From positions 290,125 to 311,938 of the forward strand of contig BFEA01000827.1 of the NCBI GenBank assembly GCA_003427395.1: a stretch of 21,814 nucleotides of DNA, in the 5' to 3' direction. The stretch is from Chara braunii (taxonomy: Eukaryota > Streptophyta > Charophyceae > Charales > Characeae). Shown in pieces: positions 1-7,555 of the stretch. Position 1 is the stretch's first letter. The number at the start of each line of letters is the position of its first letter. The notes below the pieces were generated by a model. The model ran no database searches and was not told where the DNA came from. It worked only from the letters and a program-made list of their open reading frames with translations. Both the position numbers and the translations under genes were made by a program.

Positions 1-92
<92 letters not shown>
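1..92. repeat. (TC)n followed by (AC)n microsatellite
   Basis: Positions 1-74 are uninterrupted TC dinucleotides (37 copies) and 75-92 are AC dinucleotides. The window opens inside the tract, so its true length is unknown. (TC)n recurs at 14636-14694 and 16562-16591, so it is a common simple repeat of this genome. Confidence 0.98.
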
Positions 93-94
<2 letters not shown>

Positions 95-640
95 CTTTGC
101 CATCTCTCTTTCTCACCACGACTCTGCCTGTGTGTGTGAAACGTACGTACAGTAAATGTACTTCTGCACACGGTAACTGCCAAAATAAATTGCCAACGAC
201 ACGAAAAAAATCAAATTGGCCAAAGACAATCCACCCCAGGCAGGAAGGGAGTCAATCGGCAGCAACGTGAATCGGGAATGTGGCTCTGGCAATGGCACCT
301 AACATGGACCAATCACGGAGAAGGAGAATTGTGTTGTTAGTTTGAATGGTACACAGCACTGCCCACACGTACAAATGCTGATTAAGGAGTCGGGACACAA
401 ATGTGTCGAGCACTGTCCCTCTTTTTTTTTTGTTCAAAAAGTCTAAATCCGAGTAGAGAGAGTTCACCGACGAATTACCTCCACACACATCAATCTTCAA
501 TCAATCTCTTCATCCTAAATGTGCTGCCTTTACGACAAGGACAACAAAGACGATAGCCGCTAGTGCCCGCTCATCCTCAAGCCTCACTACAAATCAAGGT
601 ACCAGAAAAATACTTGCAAAAAAAAAGGGACTCTTCTTCT
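93..640. other. Intergenic stretch, no gene recognised
   Basis: No coding region, RNA gene or mobile element could be supported. The short open frames have no recognisable domains. A run of ten T lies at 422-431. The segment lies downstream of the RRP9 gene, beyond the pyrimidine-rich tract. Confidence 0.6.
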
Positions 641-1430
641 ACATCATGCCTCCTTCACTCAACCTTCTTTTTTTTTATCTTTTTTTTTTTCCGCTTCACC
701 TCCACCTCTACCTCACTTTCCATAAAAACTCCATTTCCTTCTACAAAGCTCCATTTCCTACACTACAAGGAACTGGAATGGAGATCACTTAATCCAGTCT
801 CTCCTAGTCCCAATTCCAACTCAAATTTTCAACCTGCCACCACACTCGCCTCCCTTTTCCTTCAAATCCATGATCTCATCATCTTCCTCCGGCCTTCCAT
901 CAACCATTCAAATCTCGGCACTTACCCCATTTATGTGGTTCTTCCCTCCTTCCCTCTCTTGCTTCTCCCCTCCCTGCTTCTCCCCCAACTTAACACCTAT
1001 CCCCAACTCCCTACGTTCCTGTATCCCTCCTCCTCCTCCCCCTCTCTCCCGCTATTTTCCTTCCTTCTCCTTCGCCGCTTTCTCCGTCTCACTCTGCACC
1101 TTCCTCCCCCCATTCCTTCCGTTCCCCTCTCCCTTTCCCCCTTCCTCGCTCCATCCCTACATTCGTCTGAACTTCCCTCTCCCCCCAACTCCCTACGTAC
1201 TGTATCCCTCCTCCTCCCCCTCTCTCCCGCTATTCTCCTTCCCTTTCTCCGTCTCACTCTCCCCCTTCCTCCCCCCATTCCTTCCGTTCCCCGTTCCCCC
1301 CTTCCTCGCTCCATTCCTACATTCGTCTGAACCTCCCTCACTCCCTCGCTCCTCCGATCTCTCCCTCCCTTCCTTCAGCCATCCTCCCCTCCTTCCCTCC
1401 ATTTCTCCCGTCCCTTGCGTCTGTCTCCTT
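641..1430. repeat. Pyrimidine-rich tract with an internal ~180-bp tandem duplication
   Basis: The plus strand is overwhelmingly C and T. An imperfect tandem duplication is visible: the block starting with the CCCCAACTCCCTACG motif at 1001 recurs at 1183, and the ATTCGTCTGAAC motif at 1161 recurs at 1321. The spacing changes from 182 to 160, so the second copy carries net deletions of about 22 bp. Long Pro/Ser/Leu-rich open frames on plus and Arg/Gly/Glu-rich ones on minus follow from base composition and are not genes. The tract directly follows the RRP9 stop codon, so an RRP9 read-through or 3' UTR would be purine-rich. Confidence 0.85.
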
Positions 1431-3215
1431 TCAGCTTTCTAGATTGATCTTGTACATGACGACATGGTTCCGCGCTTGTTTATTTTTTCCCCATCTTCCA
1501 AGGCGGGGTTCCTGTCCCATTCCCGCGAGCAGAAATCGGCCGCTTTTAGCGAAGGCCAGCGAGTTCACAAAGCCCACAGAAGGAAGCATCCCAACCGTCC
1601 ACAGCTGCTGTTTCTCCGCATCGTGACCCCAAACTCGAACGACGCCATCGCCTGCACCACTAGCCAACAAGTCGCTACCCCGACAGGCCGCGATCGCGCC
1701 AACCCACCCCTCTACGCCAACCCTAAACCCTAATCCAGCAGAGGCATTCGATGCGACCGGTTGCTTCATCGAATCACTCTCTTTGGTGTTCAAGTGGTGT
1801 CCGTTCCGATCCACTCTGCTTGAATGAACACTGCCGCCAGACCCGTCCTCATTCGTCATTGCGGAACCTCTGGCATCACCTGCAGACGCTGTCTTATTGC
1901 CATCGAGATTGCTACCACCATCTCCGTCGTTAGCGCTTTGCGCCCTCCGCTGCGCTTTCCCTTCCCCCTCCACGTTGTTCGCCTGATCAATCGCCCCCCC
2001 GCCGCCATGCGCGTTCCTGACGATGAACACGGGCTTTTTACGCAAAAGGCTCCAGAGAGCGACGGACCCATCATCCCCGCCGGAGACGAACTCGCTCGCC
2101 GAGATGAAAGCACAGCTGTCGATCGACGTCGTCGTTTGATGACCTCTGAACACAAGCTGCGTTTCTTCGGGAACCTTCCAGAGACGGCAAGTCTTATCTC
2201 TGCTACAGGTTAGGATCCTCTCCCGCCGAAGAGAATCGAGCGACACCACGTCACTCTGATGGCCAAACAAAGAGTCCACGTACGCCATGTCATCTACATT
2301 CCAGATCTTCACCGCCCGATCGTTAGATCCAGAGAACAGCTGATTGGTTCCAGCCCTAAAACTCAAGCACGTGACGGCACCCCTATGCCCTGCGAATGCC
2401 CTAACATGCTTACGTGTTCTCGTGTCCCATACATGCACCCTTCTGTCCAGCCCACCTGCCACAAGGTAATTACCATCTGAGCTCACAGCGATCGACAGGA
2501 GATGCCTGCTCTGTTTCCGCGTGTCTTTCGATGTGTTGCTCGGTGCAGGGTACTCAACGCAACTGTTCGTCTCCACATCCCATTGATAGATCGCTCCATC
2601 CTTCGACGCTGAGAACCCCGTCCTGTCGTCCGTGGTCAATGCCACGCTTGTCACAGACTGCCTATGTCGCCTCCCTACTCGCTTTCCTCTCTGCTCTCCT
2701 TCTGCTAATCCCGCCGCCACGCCTAATCTCACACTTGCAGCGATTTTTCTCAGCAGTCGTCCGGTTGCTTCTGCTGTCTCTTCTTTCAACTTCGCAGCTA
2801 CCGCATCATCTTCACCATCGCTGGCATCGTCATCACCCCCTCTCCTCCCCGCCCCATCGTCGTCATCCTCGCCTTCCTCTCCTCCGCTCTCGCTCTCTGC
2901 CGCCGCTGCTGCCCCCTTCAATCTGTCCAGATACGCCTTGGCTATCCTCAGCCGCTTCTCTTCCGCCGTTTCCTCGAGGAGACCATCCACGTCCGCCCTC
3001 TGCTCTTCCTCCACGTCACGCGATCTATTCTTCTTGACGTCAACACCTTCATCCTCGGAAGAAGCGACATGCTCCTCACCTCCAAAGAAGTCATCATCTT
3101 CTCCGTCCTCTTCCGCCCGAGAGGTCGGCCTTCTCCTCTTCACTTCTCGCTTCTTCCTCGTGAGCTGCTCTCCCTTCTTCCGCTTCATGGCCGACGAGCG
3201 GGTCAAGGATGGCAT
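1431..3215 (-). CDS. RRP9: RRP9 / U3-55K, WD40 protein of the U3 snoRNP
   Basis: This is the U3 snoRNP-specific beta-propeller protein, which in known systems binds the box B/C region of U3 snoRNA in the nucleolus and supports early 18S rRNA processing. Numbered from the ATG at 3215 (594 residues): a Lys/Arg-rich nuclear-signal-like stretch at 11-30, an acidic Glu/Asp region at 36-73, the family motif EETAEEKRLRIAKAYLDRLK at 81-100, a second acidic linker at 108-137, then WD40 blades near 186-213, 238-263, 276-305, 319-346, 358-388, 505-529 and 547-575. Family-typical pieces are LFGHQ, DDGSVALW and GQEPRLGRW. A Gly/Asn/Ser-rich insert at about 402-500 separates blades five and six and is unusual. 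The frame is open upstream to about 3369 but has no ATG before 3215; the ATG at 3188 is an equally good start. No intron interrupts the frame. Recognised from memory of human and yeast homologues; confident. Confidence 0.95.
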   Translation of the reverse strand: MPSLTRSSAMKRKKGEQLTRKKREVKRRRPTSRAEEDGEDDDFFGGEEHVASSEDEGVDVKKNRSRDVEEEQRADVDGLLEETAEEKRLRIAKAYLDRLKGAAAAAESESGGEEGEDDDDGAGRRGGDDDASDGEDDAVAAKLKEETAEATGRLLRKIAASVRLGVAAGLAEGEQRGKRVGRRHRQSVTSVALTTDDRTGFSASKDGAIYQWDVETNSCVEYPAPSNTSKDTRKQSRHLLSIAVSSDGNYLVAGGLDRRVHVWDTRTRKHVRAFAGHRGAVTCLSFRAGTNQLFSGSNDRAVKIWNVDDMAYVDSLFGHQSDVVSLDSLRRERILTCSRDKTCRLWKVPEETQLVFRGHQTTTSIDSCAFISASEFVSGGDDGSVALWSLLRKKPVFIVRNAHGGGGAIDQANNVEGEGKAQRRAQSANDGDGGSNLDGNKTASAGDARGSAMTNEDGSGGSVHSSRVDRNGHHLNTKESDSMKQPVASNASAGLGFRVGVEGWVGAIAACRGSDLLASGAGDGVVRVWGHDAEKQQLWTVGMLPSVGFVNSLAFAKSGRFLLAGMGQEPRLGRWGKNKQARNHVVMYKINLES

Positions 3216-3345
3216 TCCGCGGACAAAGGGACTTGCATCCGGAAAGACGAGATCGAATGACGGGGCGACTGAGATCTCCTCGCTGGTGCTGACAGGGAAA
3301 TCGTCCCACGAAAGCGCCCTGGCACTTGGCGGCAATCCGATTCGC

Positions 3346-3450
3346 CGCCCGCGAAATTTCGTCAGGCCTCAGGCTTGCAGTCAATCCACCAATCAACCAT
3401 CCAAACGACCAATCAACGATCCCACCAATCGACCCAATCAACCCAATCAA
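3346..3450 (-). promoter_or_regulatory. Likely RRP9 promoter: CCAAT cluster and E2F-like site
   Basis: Immediately 5' of the gene, 3385-3450 holds five CCAAT pentamers on the plus strand (ATTGG relative to the gene) within imperfect CCAATCAACC-type repeats. At 3349-3356 the gene strand reads TTTCGCGG, fitting the plant E2F degenerate consensus WTTSSCSS. CCAAT boxes bind NF-Y, and E2F sites occur in growth-related promoters. No TATA box was seen. Assignment to promoter function is inference from position and motifs. Confidence 0.5.
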
Positions 3451-3688
3451 CCGATCAAACAATCAGGCAATCGAGAGAGAGTGCAGCCGCAAGGAGCTAG
3501 AGCCGCCACAAGCAAGAGAGGAGCGCCACCGACACGCGAGAAGGACACGGCTGGGCAGACGGTCGATCCAAACACGCGCTGCGAGGCCGCTGGCATAACG
3601 CTGGCTGCGCCCTAGCTTGGCGGCCCCGCGTCGGCCTACCGGCTTCCGCCGTACTAAGGTCGGCCGGCTCGGGAAGGTCCAGAGGGCG
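3451..3688. other. RRP9 upstream flank, no gene recognised
   Basis: GC-rich flank between the CCAAT cluster and the U6 retrocopy. Open frames on both strands have no recognisable domain. It may contain more of the RRP9 promoter or 5' UTR. Confidence 0.4.
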
Positions 3689-3834
3689 AAAAGATTGCCC
3701 ACCCCTCTCTCCCCCCCCCGGTCCTTCGGGACATCCGTAAGAATTGGAAGTATACAGAGAAGATTAGCATGGCCCCTGCGAGAAATGGTCCAAATATGGA
3801 AAAAATATATATAATAAAAAAAAAAAGATTGCCC
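3689..3834 (+). mobile_element. Retroposed U6 snRNA insertion with target-site duplication
   Basis: The 12-mer AAAAGATTGCCC occurs at 3689-3700 and again at 3823-3834, bracketing the U6-like sequence and an A-rich tail (3799-3826). Direct repeats plus a 3' A-rich tail are hallmarks of LINE-type target-primed reverse transcription. A 20-nt C/T-rich segment (3701-3720) lies between the left repeat and the U6 5' end and is not part of U6; it may be template-switched or extra DNA. The A run makes the exact right boundary ambiguous by a few bases. Confidence 0.8.
3721..3798 (+). pseudogene. U6 snRNA pseudogene, internally deleted
   Basis: The sequence follows plant U6 closely from its 5' GTCCTTCGGGACATCC stem-loop through the ATTGGAA segment, the invariant ACAGAGA box (3754-3760), the AGC triad and the GGCCCCTGCG block ending at 3780. 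It then jumps directly to the AGAAATGGTCC 3' segment at 3781-3791. About 22 nt that normally form much of the internal stem-loop region are missing, and a CG dinucleotide at both edges of the missing block fits a microhomology deletion. No T-run Pol III terminator follows; an A-rich tail does. No upstream sequence element or TATA box was seen at plant-like distances. It is therefore a non-functional retrocopy, not a spliceosomal gene. Confidence 0.88.
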
Positions 3835-3910
3835 CCGCCATCACTTTCGGTCCTTCCTTGCCTCTCGAGCCGAAGCTCGACACACCGTTGGATTTTGCGA
3901 CCGCGCTTGA

Positions 3911-4030
3911 AACCCTGAACATAACCCATACGGGTTCCTTCCCCGAACATAGAGCATAGGCTTTCGTTCCCCGAACATAGAGCGCACTAGGCTTTCCTTC
4001 CCCGAATATCACACATAGGCGTTCTATTCC
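3911..4030 (+). repeat. Short tandem repeat, ~28-31 bp, about four units
   Basis: The core CCCYGAAYAT followed by A/T-rich bases recurs at 3913, 3941, 3969 and 4000. Between units is TAGGCTTTCSTT-like sequence. Copies are imperfect, so this is an aged minisatellite. Confidence 0.7.
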
Positions 4031-4129
4031 AGTCTCCACAAGCGGGTGTCTTTCAGATTTTGGGGCGATTTTCGGGAACTTTGTCTACTGCTCCTAACAG
4101 ATGAATCATTTCGTGAGATGCCCGTCTTC

Positions 4130-4660
4130 ACAGGAAAGGGACATGGTGTAGTGCCCCCTTGATGGGCATCAATAGTTGTTGAATGTCCCCTTACTTCTAT
4201 GGGCCAAAGGGCGCCAACACACAAGGGGGGTGCAAACGAGAGGGACATCACGCAATGCCCCTCTCTTTTAGGGGCATCTAGCGAAATAGCGCATTTTTCT
4301 TTCGGGTAATTTGTTTTGGGACACTCAAAGTTTGTTTTTGGACACTCAAAGTTCCTTTTACTTCCAACATGCCCCTCCGATGGCCCGGTCATGCCTCTAG
4401 GGCCTGAAATCTGGGGGTGCAACTCTTCCTGTACCGGCAACCCTGTCGTGCCTGTAGGACCTGAAATATTTTCAGCAGGCTCCTCTCAAAAGGGGGTGCA
4501 ACTCTCTGGCACGCCCTTCCTGTATCGGCGGTCCCATTGCATGGGACCATTCGTGATCGGCCATGCATCTTTTTGGCATGCCCACCCAACATTGACATGC
4601 CCCAAATTTAAATTTCAACTACCTATTGTTGGACCCGCCACCTTGGAGGTTTCATTCTAA
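4130..4660. repeat. Mosaic of short direct and inverted repeats
   Basis: GGACACTCAAAGTT occurs twice around 4319-4353. TGCCTSTAGGRCCTGAAAT occurs near 4390 and 4451, and GGGGGTGCAACTCT near 4411 and 4493, each followed by a TTCCTGTAYCGGC module. A perfect 8-bp inverted repeat, GGTCCCAT with ATGGGACC and a 3-nt loop, spans 4530-4548. A second hairpin (TGCCCCT with AGGGGCA) lies near 4255-4276. No protein or RNA gene recognised. Confidence 0.65.
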
Positions 4661-6150
4661 CGTCGTTGTCGAACGCATCAGTCCCGCACGAGGACCCTCC
4701 CGACCGCATTACGCGGGATTGGTAGGCATTTTGGAACACAAACAAAGAAGCATCAATGCCACTCCGGCAGAGTGCGCCAGTTATACAACTTATACCTCCT
4801 TTGAGCCCCTACGACAGGATAGGATCCCGCGAGGTATAGCTTACCTCCACCCGTCAGAGTTATCACCATCCCTTAGGTGGACGTTTTCTTGCCGAGCTAC
4901 AGACCGCCACGCGAAAGCTTTCACATGCAACCGTTGACGTGAACCAGTCGAGGGCGTCTCTTATATATGATGTAGCATAGGGGGTACGTGTCGTTGACGC
5001 TTCAAGTTCATGCGTTACCCATAATTGTGCGGCTTTCGTGGGTTTCAGGGTCGCGCACGACGTTCAAGTGCCGAATGCGAAATACCACTAGAAAAGCTTC
5101 CTTCATGACATACAACGACTAAAGGTCAAAACGTTCGGCCTTCGCGGGGGCGCTGACCCTTAGGCAGAGTGTAGCGGTAGGCGAGGATCAAATGTTTAAT
5201 GCATCGGGGGTGACCCTTGTGTTGGATAAAGACCTTAAATTTGATCCAGGACCCAATGTCCGATAGACAAATTAAATAAACAACCACCGTTGATACCTAT
5301 TTATATCGTAGCGCCTAGTCCCCGTGAGAGCGCTAGGCTAAATACGGTTCACGAGTGATCCATTCCGCCTGAGATGAGGATCAACTCGGATAATAATCGG
5401 CTCATACCTCGCGTTAACCGACTCTACCCGATTGATAGAAAATACGGGTACGACCAAATATCAAATTCACTTGGGAAAAAAGAAAGGGGTTTATGTGAGA
5501 ACCAAGGGAGAGCACTCCTTACAATCACTCGTAGCTTACTCATTCATCTATACACATTCATTCACCTCGGTATGAAAGACAAGATCAAACTTCAAAGTAT
5601 ATACTTGCGCACACACATATTCAACCAAGCTACAAGTTCACGCACTAACGTGGTCAACCCCTTTGTCACCTCGCATGTCCCACACACCCTTTTTTAACCC
5701 CCATTAAGCAATGCCATAACCCTTTCTACACCGTTTATCTCACCCCCTGCATGTTCATTCACGGAACGTTCAAAGAGGGGAAATACTTTTAGAGGTAATG
5801 TTATTCACCTACAGGGTTTTTAGACATTTGGGTGCAGGTATCAACTTGAAGGAGGGCGGAGGCTGGGTCGCAAACTGACCTACTATCAATCGATGGCAGA
5901 ATAGAAGATTCGCCAACCCGCGCTGAGTGTTTTGTTAACACTCGGAACTGGAATTATTCCCTTTGACAAGCAATCGAACATGCATATTCATTTTAACCAC
6001 GAATGGGATCGGTCCCTATCCGTCCAAACATAAAGAAATTTCGACATCACCTCCCCTGGTATGCTCCTAGAATTCCTACGATATCAGAATCAGAATGAAA
6101 AACATTAAGACTTCAGAATATGAAAAAAAAAAAGCTAACTCTTTGATCCT
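4661..6150. other. Long intergenic stretch, no gene recognised
   Basis: No convincing coding region was seen on either strand. A 9-bp perfect inverted repeat, GGATCAAAT at 5185-5193 and ATTTGATCC at 5239-5247, and a TATATA motif near 4961-4970 are the only notable features. The segment could be decayed transposon DNA, but no LTR boundary, polypurine tract or domain could be identified. Confidence 0.5.
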
Positions 6151-6516
6151 CGTAAAAATTATGAAAGTATCCCTCCTAAGGAAGTAGATTTTCAGAACTT
6201 ATACCAAAATCAAAAACTAAATAGACGCACTTCAAACACTAAAGGAGTTTTGGTTAACCCTGCAGTACTTACAAAAATTTCGGTTGCATCTCTCATAGGG
6301 AAGTAGGCTGTCATAATTTTTATTGGTCTATGAGTTAACCAAAATCTTATAACTAAGTACAAAAGACAAAAAAATACATGATTAAGCAACATCTACAAAA
6401 ATTTCAGTTGCATCTCCCACAAGGAAGTAGGTTGTTATAATTTTTATTGGCCTATGAGTCAACCAAAATCTTTATAACTAAGTACAAAAGGAACAAAAAA
6501 TACATGATTGAGCAAC
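6151..6516 (+). repeat. Three tandem units of ~120-126 bp
   Basis: Units begin at about 6151, 6271 and 6395. Units two and three are highly similar, sharing AAAAATTTCRGTTGCATCTC, GGAAGTAGG, a TTTTTATTGG segment, and ending TACATGATT.AGCAAC at 6390 and 6516. Unit one is more diverged but retains AAAAATT, CCCTCCTAAGGAAGTAG and the spacing. No coding potential is evident. Confidence 0.88.
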
Positions 6517-6844
6517 GTCCGGACAACTAAGCTACTACCTCTCATGCACTCGGTGGACCCTAACAGATTAAGCTACCAACCAAAGTGTACAAGTAAAAGA
6601 CAAGACAACATCATAATACAAAGCAAGGAGAACAAAGCATTACAAGGTTTATTTACGAAAGGTTTTTCCTCTGCTTTATATACGAAAATCCTTTGGATAT
6701 ATTGTATCGGATTTGTTATTTATTAACCTTTAGTAAACCAATGAATATTTATATGCACCTAACCTTTCAGAAACCAATTAAGTATCTGGTCAAGGGGTCA
6801 TGAGTTGACACTTGTCCGACCCAAAAACTAAAAGAAACAAAGTC
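6517..6844. other. AT-rich spacer, no gene recognised
   Basis: A 328-bp spacer between two tandem arrays. The open frame starting at 6508 encodes a short peptide with no recognisable domain. Nothing else stands out. Confidence 0.5.
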
Positions 6845-7555
6845 TCTGAACTTGTTCCTCACCAGCCTTAGTCCACGTCAGAAAAAATTATATCTGTCAA
6901 AACAACACATCTAAACAGGTTCCTTATCTTCGTTCGATTACACAAACATTCCGTTTACAATACCTACCATTATTACTTGGACTTGTTTCTCATCGGACCT
7001 AGTCCAGGTTTGTGAGATTCATACATAAGGTAACCCTTTGTTTCGAAACTTAAACTAATAATACTCCACAATATATGAAACTATTCCTGATTGGCCCTGG
7101 TCCATGTTTGGCAAACCCAAACCTTGACAAATAGCATGACACTTAGGTTACCTCTTCGATGAGGTTTCACAAAACTCGGACATGTTCCTCATCAGCCATG
7201 GTCCAGGTTTGAGAAGTTCATATTATCAAATGTGGTGTCCTTTTCAAGTTCTTTAACAACAAATAGATAGTCGTTCGCAGTACCTAGACTTGTTCCTCAT
7301 CGACCCTGGTCCAGATTGAAGACATTCAAACCAGCGCAAACTTGAACAATACAACAAGATAAGTTTCTTTGTTTAGATAGAAGATGTTTTTCCTAGTTAC
7401 CTGGATCTGTTCCTCATCGGCCCTAGTCCATGTCTGAGAGGTTCATATTGCCACAAACAAAATTTTATTCTTTAGCATCAAACAAACAATCCTTTGCAGT
7501 ACTTGGACTTGTTCCTCATCGGCCCTGGTCTAAGTTTGAGAAGGTTCAAACCATT
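6845..7555 (+). repeat. Seven spaced copies of a ~45-bp core
   Basis: The core ACTTGTTCCTCATCGGCCC, then TGGTCCAGGTTTGAGA and a TTCAWAC tail, starts at about 6851, 6982, 7081, 7191, 7289, 7406 and 7508. The gaps are 131, 99, 110, 98, 117 and 102 bp. The core is well preserved across copies, while the 55-85 bp between cores is diverged in sequence and length. Within the core CCTGGTCCAGG is nearly palindromic. This could be an old satellite or a decayed transposon internal repeat; no gene overlaps it. Confidence 0.85.

Noticed and set aside
563-1442. Long Pro/Ser/Leu-rich open frames on the plus strand
   Set aside because: They lie in a pyrimidine-rich tract where stop codons are rare on that strand. 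No domain, and overlapping frames are equally open.
3216-3335. Extending RRP9 to the 5' end of its open frame at 3335
   Set aside because: The codon there is TTG and no ATG lies upstream of 3215. The extra residues are not part of the conserved protein.
2414-3615. Plus-strand open frames of 207 and 327 residues opposite RRP9
   Set aside because: They are antisense shadows of the GC-rich RRP9 coding sequence with Ser/Pro-rich composition and no recognisable domain.
3721-3798. Functional U6 snRNA gene
   Set aside because: It lacks 22 internal nt, a T-run terminator and upstream plant snRNA promoter elements, and sits inside a retroposition footprint.
6845-7555. CRISPR-like array
   Set aside because: The repeats are degenerate and spacers vary in length from about 55 to 85 bp, the setting is eukaryotic and no cas genes are present.
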